From: Bifidobacterium animalis subsp. animalis ATCC 25527
Lineage (GTDB): Bacteria; Actinomycetota; Actinomycetes; Actinomycetales; Bifidobacteriaceae
Length of the DNA: 64,000 bases
Direction: 5' to 3'
Assembly: GCF_000260715.1 (NCBI RefSeq)
Contig: NC_017834.1
Span: forward strand, 1,054,001 to 1,118,000
A model generated the notes under the pieces. It was given only the letters and a program-made list of their open reading frames with translations, did no database searches and was not told the DNA's origin. Positions 40,024 to 49,823 of this stretch are shown piece after piece. A program made the translations under genes and the position numbers. Every line of letters begins with the position of its first letter. Within the stretch, counting starts at the first letter, position 1.

Positions 40024-41679
40024 TCACGGGTTCTGCACGCGGTGGAAGGCCTCCTCGACGACCTCCGAATCGGGGTCATTCAGATGGAAGGGCTCCCCCA
40101 CACGTTCAAGGCCCACGAACCGCAGCGTGTTGCCACGGGCCTTCTTGTCACGATGCATCAATGCGAGGACCTCATCGAAGCCGGCGCCGTTCCACGATGT
40201 AGGCAGATCGAGGCTGGTGAGCAGGGACCTTGTGTAGTCCACCGTGTCACGGTCAAGGTGCCCGGTCAGGCTCGACAGCTCGGCGGCATAGACCATGCCG
40301 ACGGCCACGGCGTTGCCGTGACGCCAGCGGAAATGCTCGAGCTGTTCGATTGCATGACCGAAGGTGTGGCCGTAGTTGAGGAATTCGCGCAATCCGGCCT
40401 CCCGGAGATCTGCGCTCACATGGTGTGCCTTCACACGGACGGTGCGCTCGATGAGCTCACTGACCACGTCCTCCAGAGGCGTGCCCAGGAATGTCTCGCC
40501 ATTGAACGCGCGTAGTTCGGCGGCATGGTCCTCGAGGATGCGCAGAATCTGCGGGTCCATGATGAACCCGGATTTCGCCACCTCGCCCAGCCCTTCGATG
40601 AAGATGTCGTTGGGCAGCGTGGTCAACGTGCGGAGGTCCGCCAGCACGCCGGCCGGCGTGTAGAACGAGCCGACCAGGTTCTTGCCTTGAGGTGTGTTGA
40701 TGCCGGTCTTGCCACCGGTGGAGGCGTCCACCATGGCGAGCAGCGACGTCGGGCAGTTTACGTAGCGAATGCCGCGCATCCACGTGGCAGCCACGAATCC
40801 TGCCAAATCCGTGCAGGCCCCGCCACCGATGCCCACAATGGCATCCGAACGGGTGAAGCCCTCCGTGCCCAGCCGTTGCCAGATCCCATTGGCCACCTCG
40901 ATGGTCTTGCCGGCCTCGGCGTCCGGAATCACAATGTCCGATACCTCATAGCCTGCCTGACGCAGCAGTCCGCGAGCACGGTCGCTATGGCGCTGCACGG
41001 ACTGCGTGTGAATGAGCGCCACGCGCACAGGCTGCTTGCCCAGCACTTCAGGCAGGTGGCTCAACGCTCCTTCCCCAATGCGCACATCGTAGGGTTCGAT
41101 TCCCTTACCATCCACATGTACAGTATGCTCTGCAACCATTTCTATCATCCTTTTCGCCGCGGCTTTGGGTGTCATACCCCGCGTTGGTACGACCAGATTC
41201 GCCACCTGGCGGTATACGGGGTCGCGTTGTCTGAACAGCGACATCCAGCGTTTCTCGGCATCGCCTGTGAGCATGGGGCGACCGCCTCCCCGGTTGGCAC
41301 GTTCCATGGCCTCATGTGGGTCGGCCTTCAAATACACCACCTTACCGCCCTGCGCCACATACTGTGCCAGACGCCGACGTATGGCCTTCGTCATCGGCGC
41401 TCCGCCCCCCAAAGAGAAGATGCCGCCGAAGGAATCCAGAATATCGCACACCACATCACGTTCCACCTCGCGAAACGCCGGTTCCCCATATTGTGCGAAA
41501 TAGTTCGGTATGCTCATGCCGATCTCGCGTTCGATCTCCACGTCGGCGTCGAGAAATGGCAGACCGCGCATCTGCGCCATCTCCCTGCCGAGTCGAGTCT
41601 TTCCCGCGCCCATCATGCCGATGATCACGGCCTGCGGTTGCCTGCGGGGTTTGCCCGCGTGCCTGTAGTTATGCGCCAT
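40024..41679 (-). CDS. aroKB: Fused shikimate kinase / 3-dehydroquinate synthase
   Basis: A 551-residue bifunctional protein. Residues about 15-175 are shikimate kinase (P-loop GMMGAGKT at 21-28, [21 protein letters not shown]). Residues about 190-545 are 3-dehydroquinate synthase ([39 protein letters not shown], and metal ligands in [11 protein letters not shown] and [11 protein letters not shown]). The order kinase then synthase is typical of bifidobacteria; most bacteria have two genes. Start: ATG at 41679, with AGGCGG 9 nt upstream; an in-frame TTG at 41688 is an alternative. It follows aroC by about 13 nt. Confidence 0.95.
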   Translation of the reverse strand: MAHNYRHAGKPRRQPQAVIIGMMGAGKTRLGREMAQMRGLPFLDADVEIEREIGMSIPNYFAQYGEPAFREVERDVVCDILDSFGGIFSLGGGAPMTKAIRRRLAQYVAQGGKVVYLKADPHEAMERANRGGGRPMLTGDAEKRWMSLFRQRDPVYRQVANLVVPTRGMTPKAAAKRMIEMVAEHTVHVDGKGIEPYDVRIGEGALSHLPEVLGKQPVRVALIHTQSVQRHSDRARGLLRQAGYEVSDIVIPDAEAGKTIEVANGIWQRLGTEGFTRSDAIVGIGGGACTDLAGFVAATWMRGIRYVNCPTSLLAMVDASTGGKTGINTPQGKNLVGSFYTPAGVLADLRTLTTLPNDIFIEGLGEVAKSGFIMDPQILRILEDHAAELRAFNGETFLGTPLEDVVSELIERTVRVKAHHVSADLREAGLREFLNYGHTFGHAIEQLEHFRWRHGNAVAVGMVYAAELSSLTGHLDRDTVDYTRSLLTSLDLPTSWNGAGFDEVLALMHRDKKARGNTLRFVGLERVGEPFHLNDPDSEVVEEAFHRVQNP

Positions 41680-41692
41680 GCCCTGCAACCGC

Positions 41693-42883
41693 CTAACGCA
41701 TGTGCTCCGGCCATGAGGCCAGATAGCTTTCGATGTTGCGGCGCGTCTCTTCGATGCTGTCGCCTCCGAATTTCTCCAGCAGGTGCTGTGCTAGTGTCAG
41801 ACGCACCATGGCTTCCGCCACCACGGCGGCAGCTGGGACTGCGGTGCTGTCAGAGCGCTGATTGATGGCTTGGGCTGCCTCTCCAGTGGTGATGTCCACG
41901 GTGCGCAGGGCGCGCGGTATGGAGGGAATCGGTTTCATGGCCGCGCGCACCCGAATCGGCTGCCCGTTGGACATACCGCCCTCGATGCCGCCGGCCCGAT
42001 TCGACAAGCGTGCAATGCGGCCATCATCGCCTGGCGCCATCTCATCATGTGCCATGGAACCGGGGCGGCCAGCCTCGAGGAATCCGTCGCCGATCTCCAC
42101 ACCCTTGATTGCCTGGATGCCCATGACCGCGGCGGCCAGGGCGGCGTCCAGCCGACGATCCGATTCCACGTACGTGCCGATGCCTGCCGGCACACCATAT
42201 GCGATGACTTCGATCACACCACCCAACGTATCGGCATTCGCCTTGGCCTCATCGATGCGGGCCACCATGCGCTCCTCAGCATCCTTGTCCAGGGTGCGCA
42301 CCGGAGAAGCATCGAGGGCAGCCACGTCATCAGGGCCCGGTAGCGGCGTGTTGTCACTCTCCACGCCGGCACCACCAATCGAGATCACATGGCTCACGGT
42401 TCGAATGCCCGCCACCTGCTCCAAGAACAGCGCGGCCACTTCGCCGAGCGCCACGCGCGATGCCGTCTCGCGGGCGCTGGACCGTTCGAGCACCGGACGA
42501 GCATCGTCGAAACCGTATTTGCGCATGCCGGTCAGATCGGCATGCCCCGGTCGCGGACGGCTCAGCGGCGCATTGCGCCCCTCGCGCGCAAGTTCATGGT
42601 CAAGTGGGTCTGCGCTCATCACCTCGGTCCATTTCGGCCATTCGGTGTTGCCTATCTCGATGGCGATCGGAGACCCCAACGTGCTGCCGAATCGCACACC
42701 GGTCAGCAGGCGCACCTGATCCTGCTCGAACTTCATCCGAGCCCCACGGCCATACCCCAGACGGCGTCGCGCCAATGCATCGCGAATGTCCTGCGATGTC
42801 ACGCGCACACCTGAGGGCATCCCCTCGATCATCGCAACCAACGCCTCGCCATGGGACTCGCCTGCGGTCTGCCAACGCAACAT
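41693..42883 (-). CDS. aroC: Chorismate synthase
   Basis: A 396-residue FMN-dependent chorismate synthase. The N-terminal [49 protein letters not shown], and [13 protein letters not shown] are all signature segments. The C-terminal part includes [17 protein letters not shown]. It catalyses the final shikimate-pathway step. The ATG follows AGGAGT. It is first in the run aroC-aroKB-aroQ and divergent from the A24 peptidase across 44 bp. Confidence 0.97.
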   Translation of the reverse strand: MLRWQTAGESHGEALVAMIEGMPSGVRVTSQDIRDALARRRLGYGRGARMKFEQDQVRLLTGVRFGSTLGSPIAIEIGNTEWPKWTEVMSADPLDHELAREGRNAPLSRPRPGHADLTGMRKYGFDDARPVLERSSARETASRVALGEVAALFLEQVAGIRTVSHVISIGGAGVESDNTPLPGPDDVAALDASPVRTLDKDAEERMVARIDEAKANADTLGGVIEVIAYGVPAGIGTYVESDRRLDAALAAAVMGIQAIKGVEIGDGFLEAGRPGSMAHDEMAPGDDGRIARLSNRAGGIEGGMSNGQPIRVRAAMKPIPSIPRALRTVDITTGEAAQAINQRSDSTAVPAAAVVAEAMVRLTLAQHLLEKFGGDSIEETRRNIESYLASWPEHMR

Positions 42884-42915
42884 GCCTACTCCTTTTGTTC
42901 TACGTCAATCCCGAC

Positions 42916-42921
42916 TATCTT
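42916..42921 (+). promoter_or_regulatory. -10 box of a predicted leaderless promoter (A24 peptidase)
   Basis: TATCTT ends 6 nt before the ATG at 42928, and there is no Shine-Dalgarno sequence. Transcription would start at or next to the A of the ATG. The -35 region is poor. Confidence 0.55.
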
Positions 42922-42927
42922 AACCAT

Positions 42928-43413
42928 ATGCATTGGCTAATCACTATACCGAGCTTGGTCTGTGGACTCGCGATCTCGGTCACCGACCTGAGGCGCCGCA
43001 TTGTGCCGCGCCCATGGGTCATGGCAGGTGTGGCCGTGCAATGCGCGGTCTTCTTGGCGGTGGGGATTCGCTCGCACGACCTGTGGCCCTTCGTCTGCGC
43101 CTGCTTCGGGCTGATGGGTGCAGTCGGAGTGCAGCTTTCGCTTGCCATGGCGATCCCCCGTCATGCGCTTGGTCTTGGTGATGTCACGGCCAGTGGCATG
43201 GCGGGATTCGCCACGGGGTATTTCGGACTCGAATGCTTTCTGTGGTTCTGGCTGTGCATGGGCGTGCTCGGTGTAGGTTGGGTGCCCGCCTATTCCGTGT
43301 ATTCCCGGGTACGTTCGCGTGGACGCACCGGTGATGGGGTGGGACGTCTGCGGGTGCCGTTCGTCCCGGTGATAGCCACGGCGGCTGCACTTGCCGTCAT
43401 GTGTTGTGCATGA
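42928..43413 (+). CDS. Prepilin peptidase-like aspartic protease (A24 family)
   Basis: A 161-residue membrane protein with five or six hydrophobic segments. The two catalytic aspartates of A24 peptidases are present: Asp20 in VTDLRRRIVPRPW and Asp85 in GLGDV. It lacks the N-terminal methylase domain of PilD, so it resembles the short TadV/FppA-type enzymes that process Flp/Tad prepilins; no pilus genes are in view. The ATG at 42928 has no ribosome-binding site. Longer in-frame readings lie antisense to aroC and are rejected. Confidence 0.85.
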   Translation: MHWLITIPSLVCGLAISVTDLRRRIVPRPWVMAGVAVQCAVFLAVGIRSHDLWPFVCACFGLMGAVGVQLSLAMAIPRHALGLGDVTASGMAGFATGYFGLECFLWFWLCMGVLGVGWVPAYSVYSRVRSRGRTGDGVGRLRVPFVPVIATAAALAVMCCA

Positions 43414-43448
43414 CGGGGCGCAGCCGCCGTGACCAGCTGAAATTTCAG
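43378..43448. terminator. Two-tier hairpin between the A24 peptidase gene and mltG
   Basis: An outer 11-bp stem (43378-43388/43420-43430) encloses an inner 8-bp stem (43394-43401/43409-43416) that includes the peptidase stop codon at 43411-43413. A 12-nt palindrome CTGAAATTTCAG follows at 43437-43448. It probably terminates the convergent genes. Confidence 0.55.
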
Positions 43449-43464
43449 GTCCCGCATCCGCTCG

Positions 43465-44646
43465 TCAGTTCGCGTCCGGGTTGTTCCTCCGGTACTCCTG
43501 GACAAGCTGCTGGAACTGTCCGTCGGTGTCAGCGAATTTCGTCTCACCGGTCTTCAGATCGGTGGTCACGAAGTACAGCCAATTGCCGTCGGCGGGGTGC
43601 ATGGCCGCTTCGATGGCGTCATCACCCGGATTGCTGATCGGTGTCGGCGGCAGACCGCGATTCACGCGGGTGTTGTAGGGATTCGAGGTGTCTTGCAGCT
43701 GGTCGTTGGTCAGTTGCATGCCGTTGATGCCAGCGCCATAGGCCACGGTGCTGTCCATGCCGAGCGTCATGTCTTTGTCGAGACGATTGTAGATCACTCT
43801 GCTCACCTTGCTGTAGTAGTCCGATGAGTTCACCTCCGCCTCCACAATGGAAGCGATGATGAGCATGCGCTCGCGTTCCGCGCCTTGGGGAACGCCCATC
43901 TCGTCGAGTTTGCGAATGCGCGCGTCCACCATCTCTTTGAGCAGCCGCTCGGGAGCGGTCGCGACATCCCCCACAGTGTAGGTGCCGGGCTCCAGCCAGC
44001 CTTCGAAGTTGCCGTTTGCCTCTGCGGGAAGGATCTTCGACGCCTCGTCCCTGTTGTTGACAATCGCTTCGAACCGTGTCTTGTCGATGTCGTTATCGGC
44101 GCAGATCCGTTCGATCACGGTGGACACTCGTTCGCCCTGCCGCACCTCCGCGAAGCCTTTCGCGTTGCCTTGGTCGGAGAGTATGTCCGCCGCCTGTGAC
44201 GCCTTCATATGCGTCTTCAATGCATAGGTGCCCGGATACAGCGTCTTGTCGTTCGAGGAAACGTAGGTGGCGAAGGTGTCTGCCGACTTGACGATCTGCT
44301 GTTGCACCAGATTGGCACCCACCTCCATGATGCCCTCGCCCTGCTTGACGGTGAAGGCGACATCGGTGTCTCCCGGTCCCGGATAATCCTCGACGAGGGA
44401 TTCATGGGCCATGTTCGCACGACGCCAGTTCCGTGCGGCCCGGTATGCGAACACCCCACCGACCGAGATGAGGGCGAGGGCGATGATGACGATGATGCAG
44501 ATGATGAGATTCCTGCGTTTCCTCATCGCGCGTTGGCGTCGCATCTCGCGCCTGCTATGGGGAGGGATGGGTGGCATGGGAGCCGGTTCGGCGCCATCGT
44601 CCCAGGATTCGTCGGCATTGAAGAAATCATGCAGGTCGTCGGACAC
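43465..44646 (-). CDS. mltG: Endolytic murein transglycosylase MltG
   Basis: A 393-residue YceG/MltG protein that cuts nascent peptidoglycan strands. The acidic cytoplasmic N-terminus is followed by a membrane helix (about 46-68), a LysM-like portion (VKQGEGIMEVGANLVQQ) and the catalytic domain with IASIVEAEV (Glu near 267), SRVIYNRL, MTLGMDSTVAY, and NPYNTRVNRGLPPTPISNPG. The GTG at 44646 follows GAGGAG and lies one base after the ruvX stop. A longer in-frame reading overlaps ruvX. Confidence 0.94.
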   Translation of the reverse strand: MSDDLHDFFNADESWDDGAEPAPMPPIPPHSRREMRRQRAMRKRRNLIICIIVIIALALISVGGVFAYRAARNWRRANMAHESLVEDYPGPGDTDVAFTVKQGEGIMEVGANLVQQQIVKSADTFATYVSSNDKTLYPGTYALKTHMKASQAADILSDQGNAKGFAEVRQGERVSTVIERICADNDIDKTRFEAIVNNRDEASKILPAEANGNFEGWLEPGTYTVGDVATAPERLLKEMVDARIRKLDEMGVPQGAERERMLIIASIVEAEVNSSDYYSKVSRVIYNRLDKDMTLGMDSTVAYGAGINGMQLTNDQLQDTSNPYNTRVNRGLPPTPISNPGDDAIEAAMHPADGNWLYFVTTDLKTGETKFADTDGQFQQLVQEYRRNNPDAN

Positions 44647-44647
44647 T

Positions 44648-45139
44648 TCAAAACTCCTCTGTGTTATCGCGTGCACAATCAAGAGCCGTCTGGAGGATCT
44701 CAACCGCCGACTGCTGGTCGACGACGGCTCGGTGTTGCTTGCTGCTGACATTCGCGTCGAACAGACGACGGTGTGCGTCGACGGTTGTCAATCGTTCATC
44801 GATGAATATGATATCCGGCATCACGCCGATGTGAGAGCCCTGGTCTTCCATTTCGGACTCGAGTCTTCTGCGCAACGACTTCGCCCACCGCTGAGCCTTT
44901 TTGGCGCTGCTTCCCGCGGAACCGTCCATCTGCAGCGGCAATCCTATGGCGATGGCCGTCACGGGTGTGCCTTCTTCGGCCTTGTCTTCGATAAGGTTCA
45001 GTACATCGTCGAAAGCCTGGAAATAGTCGCCGTATACGCGAATGTTGCCCTCGGGGTATGCGAAGGAACGCTCGGGGTTGGAGGCAGCAACCCCCACCCG
45101 AGCGTTCCCGAGATCAAGTCCTAGCCAGATTCCCGGCAT
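44648..45139 (-). CDS. ruvX: YqgF/RuvX, putative Holliday junction resolvase / rRNA nuclease
   Basis: A 163-residue RNase H-fold protein. Catalytic acid motif LGLDLGNARVGVAASNP at the N-terminus, AIGLPLQMDGSAG, and IIFIDERLTTVDAHR near residue 117 are diagnostic. YqgF relatives process the 5' end of pre-16S rRNA, and some resolve Holliday junctions. Its start overlaps the alaS stop by one base and it precedes mltG by one base, a conserved alaS-ruvX-mltG order in actinobacteria. Confidence 0.94.
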   Translation of the reverse strand: MPGIWLGLDLGNARVGVAASNPERSFAYPEGNIRVYGDYFQAFDDVLNLIEDKAEEGTPVTAIAIGLPLQMDGSAGSSAKKAQRWAKSLRRRLESEMEDQGSHIGVMPDIIFIDERLTTVDAHRRLFDANVSSKQHRAVVDQQSAVEILQTALDCARDNTEEF

Positions 45140-47838
45140 CAGGCGCGCATCGCCTCTTGCGTCAGGGCTTCCAGCGCGGCATCGATCTTCGAGGCATCGG
45201 CACCGCCGCCCTGGGCGAAATCGGGCTTGCCGCCGCCACCGCCGCCAAGCATCTTGGAGGCGCCACGAACCAGATCGCCGGCCTTCACCCCCGCCTTGCG
45301 GGCTGCTTCATTGGTGGCCACGGCAATCATAGGCTTGTCGTCCTCATTCACGCCGGCGAGGGCGACAATCACCGGCTTGTCGTCACCCAACCGTCCGCGA
45401 ATGTCCATGACGGTCTTGCGCAGCACATCGAACGATCCGAAGTGGCCGACGTTCTTCGAGACCACCACCACAGGGGCGGTCGAATCGGCGGCGGCCTCAA
45501 CGAGTTCCGGCACCGACGACGCCAGCTGAGCCTCGTACATCGAGGCAAGGCGGCGGTCGGAGTCTTTGAGTTTGGCCAGCAATGTGTTGATGCGATCGGC
45601 CAGCTCATCGGGACGTGCGTTCAACGTGTCGGAGAGCTGGGAAACCAGTGCATGCTCGCGGGCGTTGAAATCATAGGCGCTCTGCCCCACCAGTGCATCG
45701 ACGCGTCGCACACCGGAGCCTACGGATGCCTCGGAGAGAATGTTCACCTGACCGATCTTGCCGGCGAAGTCCACATGCGTGCCGCCACACAGCTCACGGC
45801 TCCAGCCATCGTCGCCAATGGTGACCACACGCACCACATCGCCGTACTTCTCACCGAACAGATGCATGGCGCCGAGTGCAATGGCGTCGTCGAATTTCAT
45901 CTCCTCGGTGCTCACATGCAGGTTGTCGCGCACGCGGTCGTTCACGCGGGCCTCGACAGCGCTCATGAGCTCCTTGGTGGGTGCCTTCGACCATTGGAAG
46001 TCGAATCGCAAGCGGTTGGGGGCATCCTCCGAGCCACGCTGGGTGGCCTGAGGTCCAAGTTCCTCACGCAGGGCCTTGTGCACGATATGTGTGGCGGTAT
46101 GCGAGCGGGCGATGGCACCACGACGTTCGACGTCGATGGTTGCCGTGGCTTCGGCTCCCACCACGAGCGTGCCCTCGATCAAACGGCACTGCTGCACAAT
46201 GAGGTCCTTGATCGGCTTCTGCACATCGTCCACCTCAAGCACGGCACCATCATCGGAGATGATCTCACCCTGATCGGCAAGCTGTCCGCCGGCCTCGGCA
46301 TAGAACGGCGTGCGGTCGAGAATGACCTCCACAGTTGCCGGCGCACTCACAGCCGGCACCGAACCGACACCCTCAAGCATGATGCCAAGCACGCGGCTGC
46401 GGGTGGAGACCTCCGTGTATCCGAGGAACTCGATTGGCTGCTGCAGCTTGTTCTTGAAGTCGTCGTATTCGCTCAGATCGACATTGTGACGCTTCTTCAG
46501 GGCATCCTGACGGGCTCGGGACTTCTGCTCGTTCATGAGCTCGCGGAACTTCGCCTCGTCGACCTTGACCCCCTGCTCCTGCGCCATCTCCAGCGTCAGT
46601 TCGATCGGGAAGCCATAGGTGTCGTGCAGGGTGAACGCGGCATCGCCGGAAACAACCGGGGTGGTTTCTCCCTTGGTTTCCTCGGCCGTGCTCTTCGCCT
46701 TCGCCACGGCCATGTCGAAGATCTCCAGACCGTTGGTAAGCGTGCGCCGGAACGCGTCTTCCTCGCCGTATGCCGCCTCCGACACATCGTGGAAGGTATT
46801 GGCGAGCTCCGGATAGTTCGGTTCCATGGCCTGTTCCGACACGGGCAGAAGCTGGGGCATGACCGGATCGGTCACACCGAGCACACGCATGGCTTCGATG
46901 GTGCGGCGAATCAGGCGGCGCAGCACATAACCACGTCCCGCATTGCTCGGACGCACGCCGTCGCTCATGATCATGAGCGCAGAACGAACGTGGTCGGCCA
47001 CGACGCGCATCCTGACGTCTGTCTCCTTGTTCTCGCCGTACTTGATGCCGGTGATCTTCTCGGCTGCCTCGATGACGGGGTACACCTCATCGGTCTCGTA
47101 GATGTTGTTCTTGCCCTGCAGCAGGTATGCCAGACGCTCCAGACCGGCACCGGTATCGATGTTCTTGTGCTTGAGCTCACCGGCGATGTGCAGGTCTGTC
47201 TTCGACTTGACGTTGTCCACCATGTAGTTCTCGAACACGAGGTCCCAGATCTCGATATACCGGCTTTCGTCGGCGATGGGGCCGCCTTCCTTGCCGTATT
47301 CGGGTCCACGGTCCACGTAGATTTCCGAGCAGGGACCGCCGGGGCCGGGGCCGCCGGTGGTCCAGAAGTTGTCTTCCATGCCGAGGATCTGGATGTGCTC
47401 CGGATCCACCCCTTCGTTGCGCCACATGGCACGGGCCTCATCATCGTCCGTGTAGGTGGTCATCCATAGCTTCTCCGGGTCGAATCCGAAGCCGCCGTCC
47501 TCGCGCGGCGAAGTCAGCAGATCGTATGCGTAATGGATGGCCTCCTCCTTGAAGTAGTCGCCGAAGGAGAAGTTCCCGAGCATCTGGAAGAAGGTGCCGT
47601 GACGCGTGGTCTTGCCCACCTCCTCGATGTCGAGGGTGCGCACGCACTTCTGGTTGCTGGCCATGCGGTGGCTTGGCGGGGTCTGCTCCCCCATGAGATA
47701 CGGAATGAACGGGACCATGCCGGCAATGGTGAACAACGTGGTCGGATTGGGCGAGACCAGCGATGCGGATGGCACCACCAGATGATCCTGCTTTTTGAAG
47801 TAATTGAGATAACGCTGTGCGATTTCAGCGGTGCGCAT
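45139..47838 (-). CDS. alaS: Alanyl-tRNA synthetase
   Basis: An 899-residue class II synthetase of normal length. The catalytic core starts [19 protein letters not shown], with [18 protein letters not shown] and [20 protein letters not shown]. The editing domain has the zinc site [10 protein letters not shown] and [12 protein letters not shown]. The C-Ala domain is Gly-rich at its end ([15 protein letters not shown]). It charges tRNA-Ala and edits Ser/Gly mischarging. It is downstream of the two small conserved genes, with a 53-nt gap. Confidence 0.97.
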   Translation of the reverse strand: MRTAEIAQRYLNYFKKQDHLVVPSASLVSPNPTTLFTIAGMVPFIPYLMGEQTPPSHRMASNQKCVRTLDIEEVGKTTRHGTFFQMLGNFSFGDYFKEEAIHYAYDLLTSPREDGGFGFDPEKLWMTTYTDDDEARAMWRNEGVDPEHIQILGMEDNFWTTGGPGPGGPCSEIYVDRGPEYGKEGGPIADESRYIEIWDLVFENYMVDNVKSKTDLHIAGELKHKNIDTGAGLERLAYLLQGKNNIYETDEVYPVIEAAEKITGIKYGENKETDVRMRVVADHVRSALMIMSDGVRPSNAGRGYVLRRLIRRTIEAMRVLGVTDPVMPQLLPVSEQAMEPNYPELANTFHDVSEAAYGEEDAFRRTLTNGLEIFDMAVAKAKSTAEETKGETTPVVSGDAAFTLHDTYGFPIELTLEMAQEQGVKVDEAKFRELMNEQKSRARQDALKKRHNVDLSEYDDFKNKLQQPIEFLGYTEVSTRSRVLGIMLEGVGSVPAVSAPATVEVILDRTPFYAEAGGQLADQGEIISDDGAVLEVDDVQKPIKDLIVQQCRLIEGTLVVGAEATATIDVERRGAIARSHTATHIVHKALREELGPQATQRGSEDAPNRLRFDFQWSKAPTKELMSAVEARVNDRVRDNLHVSTEEMKFDDAIALGAMHLFGEKYGDVVRVVTIGDDGWSRELCGGTHVDFAGKIGQVNILSEASVGSGVRRVDALVGQSAYDFNAREHALVSQLSDTLNARPDELADRINTLLAKLKDSDRRLASMYEAQLASSVPELVEAAADSTAPVVVVSKNVGHFGSFDVLRKTVMDIRGRLGDDKPVIVALAGVNEDDKPMIAVATNEAARKAGVKAGDLVRGASKMLGGGGGGKPDFAQGGGADASKIDAALEALTQEAMRA

Positions 47839-47891
47839 GTGATGCGGCTCCTTGTATTGATGTTCTACTGACGATATTGGCTTCGCGTGTT

Positions 47892-48128
47892 TCAGCTCAG
47901 CTTTGCGGTGTATTGCCGGTTGAGCTCCTCTTCACGTGCCTGCTGGGCCTGCCTGAACTGATCGATGAGACCCTGCAGTGTACGCATCCCCACATTCTCC
48001 TGATCCGGCCCCAGGAGGAACTGCCTGGCTTTGTCCGGGGTGTTGGCCCTGACGTACGCGGTGGCCTTGGAAACGGCGAGTACGCCTAGCACCATACCGG
48101 TGGCGACCCAAAACACTCGTTTGAACAT
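47892..48128 (-). CDS. Small conserved actinobacterial membrane-associated protein
   Basis: A 78-residue protein starting [19 protein letters not shown], a short membrane helix, followed by a Gln/Arg/Glu-rich helix ([19 protein letters not shown]). It resembles the DUF6167-type proteins that sit beside DUF948 and alaS in actinobacteria; the function is unknown. The ATG overlaps the upstream stop codon (TGATG). A GTG one codon earlier is possible. Confidence 0.75.
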   Translation of the reverse strand: MFKRVFWVATGMVLGVLAVSKATAYVRANTPDKARQFLLGPDQENVGMRTLQGLIDQFRQAQQAREEELNRQYTAKLS

Positions 48129-48529
48129 CACTCGCCCTTGCCTTTCTGCTCCGCCGATGCGGGCTGGTTTTTCTTCCCTTTGTTCATGAACGACGCCGCT
48201 GTCACCTTGACCGCATAGAAGGTGGATGCCAGCTTGATGATCGGCTTGCCTAGGAAGGAACCGTATAGGTTCGTCAGGGCACCGAGGTTGTTCATCGTGC
48301 TCGAGGCCGCCCCGGAGATCTCATTGACGTCACCCAGTGACTTGTTGACCTGCTTGACGGTGGTCACACCCTCGTCCAATGCGGGGAGAGCATGGTCGCC
48401 GGTCTGCTTCACCGTTTCGGCGATCTGATCGAACATCTTGCCCAAGCGGATCAGCGGGTAGATCAGAAAACCGGCAAGGATCGCAAATGCGATCGCCGCA
48501 ATCAGTCCCGCAATTTCTCCAGCACCCAT
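48128..48529 (-). CDS. DUF948 family protein
   Basis: A 133-residue protein with one N-terminal membrane helix (EIAGLIAAIAFAILAGFLIY) followed by an amphipathic helix and repeated Asn/Thr/Lys segments (VTTVKQVNKSLGDVNEISG), then a Lys-rich tail. DUF948 proteins resemble chemoreceptor-like stalks and are linked with general-stress or cell-envelope functions; the role is unknown. It is translationally coupled to the next small gene and lies upstream of alaS. Confidence 0.82.
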   Translation of the reverse strand: MGAGEIAGLIAAIAFAILAGFLIYPLIRLGKMFDQIAETVKQTGDHALPALDEGVTTVKQVNKSLGDVNEISGAASSTMNNLGALTNLYGSFLGKPIIKLASTFYAVKVTAASFMNKGKKNQPASAEQKGKGE

Positions 48530-48603
48530 GGCGCCCTCTTTCCTAGCAGTTTGCGTCTACACTTATACGCGTTTAGCCTATCCAATCACCCAGACCTGAA
48601 CGG

Positions 48604-49281
48604 CTAGCGTCGATTATACGATATGACCTCAATGGCATCGTCCAGCGGCTTGACGGTATTGAAGTCAATCATGGTCACGGAGCCGTTGGCCGGTCGTTCA
48701 CTCAGGTCGTGCCCTGCAGGAGCGAAGCGCTGCATCAATGACAACAGCGTATTGCCGTGCGAGATCATGAGCACATCGTCGCCGTCCCCAAGGTCTGCAT
48801 TGGCGGCAATGAGGGCGAAGGCGCCATCGACTCTCCGCCAGTACTCCTCGTCGGACTCGGCATCGTGGAATGGGTCCGCCTCCTTGAGGAAGTCCCGGGT
48901 GGCACCCAGTCCGAACTGCTCGACTATGGCATGGTAGGTGGGAGCACCGTGCGGGCCCCCGGCCGCGAGCCAGGCCGCTCCCATGTCCTGCCCTTCGAAA
49001 TAGCCGTAGAACTGCTCACGGAAGTGCATGTCGGCATGAATCGCCGGCACGTCATGCCCATTGGCTGCATTGATGTCGAGAATCGTCTGTGCCGTCACCT
49101 GCGCTCTGGTGGTGTCCGAGCAATACGCTGCGGCGAAGGTGATGTCTTTCAATGCATTGCCCGCGTGGATGGCGTCGTCGAGCCCGGATTGCGTCAATGG
49201 TGAGTTCGACCAGCCTTGGAGCCTGTTGTAGCGGTTGAAGAATGTCTGTCCGTGACGGACGAGATGAATATGCACGATCAT
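48604..49281 (-). CDS. Histidine phosphatase (phosphoglycerate mutase) family protein
   Basis: A 225-residue His-phosphatase. The catalytic signature LVRHGQTFFNRYNRLQGW near the N-terminus carries the phosphorylated His, LTQSGLDDA and YCSDTTRAQVTA follow, and the second His is in MISHGNTLLS. The substrate is not evident; it is more like broad-specificity phosphatases than the glycolytic enzyme. The ATG at 49281 has no Shine-Dalgarno sequence but sits 6 nt after CATAAT. A longer reading to 49428 overlaps the divergent gene and is rejected. Confidence 0.88.
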   Translation of the reverse strand: MIVHIHLVRHGQTFFNRYNRLQGWSNSPLTQSGLDDAIHAGNALKDITFAAAYCSDTTRAQVTAQTILDINAANGHDVPAIHADMHFREQFYGYFEGQDMGAAWLAAGGPHGAPTYHAIVEQFGLGATRDFLKEADPFHDAESDEEYWRRVDGAFALIAANADLGDGDDVLMISHGNTLLSLMQRFAPAGHDLSERPANGSVTMIDFNTVKPLDDAIEVISYNRR

Positions 49282-49287
49282 GCTTCG

Positions 49288-49293
49288 ATTATG
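49288..49293 (-). promoter_or_regulatory. -10 box of a predicted leaderless promoter (phosphatase gene)
   Basis: CATAAT on the minus strand with exactly 6 nt (CGAAGC) to the ATG at 49281 and no ribosome-binding site. Confidence 0.6.
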
Positions 49294-49342
49294 GCACGGC
49301 ACGACGCCCGGACGCCGTATTTCGCCGGTGGACGTCTTCGGG

Positions 49343-49348
49343 CATAAT
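49343..49348 (+). promoter_or_regulatory. -10 box of a predicted leaderless promoter (4-TM protein gene)
   Basis: CATAAT followed by exactly 6 nt (GGGGTG) and the ATG at 49355. The G-run is too close to the start to act as a normal ribosome site. Confidence 0.58.
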
Positions 49349-49354
49349 GGGGTG

Positions 49355-49720
49355 ATGGGCAATTTTCTCATTCGATGGTTCATTCTCACCATTGCGGCGG
49401 CCGTGATGGTGGTGCTGCTTCCCGGCATGCAGGTGGTGGGTCATCCACCCATTCTCGGCATCGCCGCCTTCTCGCTGTTCATGGCTCTATTCAACGCCTC
49501 GCTCAAACCCGTGGTGCAGATGCTGGCGTTGCCGTTCAGCGTGCTCACCTTCGGCCTGCTGGCCTTGGTGATCAATTGGCTGTTCATGGAGCTGGCCTCC
49601 TGGCTTGCCATCAATCTGTTCGACGTAGGCGTGACGATCGGCGGATTCTGGTGGGCGGTGCTCGGCTCGCTCATCATGTCGCTGGTCAGCGGAATCGTGA
49701 GCGCCGCAGTCGGCCAATGA
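49355..49720 (+). CDS. Four-helix membrane protein (Phage_holin_4_2/YvlD family)
   Basis: A 122-residue protein with four membrane helices (starting MGNFLIRWFILTIAAAVMVV, then FSLFMALFNASLKPVVQML, LTFGLLALVINWLFMELASW and a final GGFWWAVLGSLIMSLVSG). It belongs to the family named after phage holins but found in chromosomes generally, for example YvlD; no lysis genes are near, so a prophage origin is not supported. Divergent from the phosphatase gene over 73 bp. An upstream extension to 49280 is unlikely. Confidence 0.82.
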   Translation: MGNFLIRWFILTIAAAVMVVLLPGMQVVGHPPILGIAAFSLFMALFNASLKPVVQMLALPFSVLTFGLLALVINWLFMELASWLAINLFDVGVTIGGFWWAVLGSLIMSLVSGIVSAAVGQ

Positions 49721-49737
49721 GGCGCCAGCTCGCGAAT

Positions 49738-49776
49738 ACGAAGAGGCCCGCGGGCAAGTGCCGCGGGCCTCTTCGT
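49738..49776. terminator. Bidirectional terminator between the 4-TM gene and rpsD
   Basis: 16-bp perfect stem (49738-49753 and 49761-49776) with a 7-nt loop. It starts 17 nt after the 4-TM gene and lies 48 nt downstream of rpsD on the other strand. Confidence 0.82.
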
Positions 49777-49823
49777 GTATGTATGTCCTTATACCGTATG
49801 TTCCTACAGTATGTTGATCCAGA

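Noticed and set aside
45058..47469. 803-codon plus-strand open frame opposite alaS
   Set aside because: Shadow of alaS; His/Gly/Val-rich composition without motifs and no ribosome site.
49355..49720. Phage holin / prophage remnant
   Set aside because: The family name is historical; there is no endolysin, integrase or other phage gene nearby and the gene sits among housekeeping genes.
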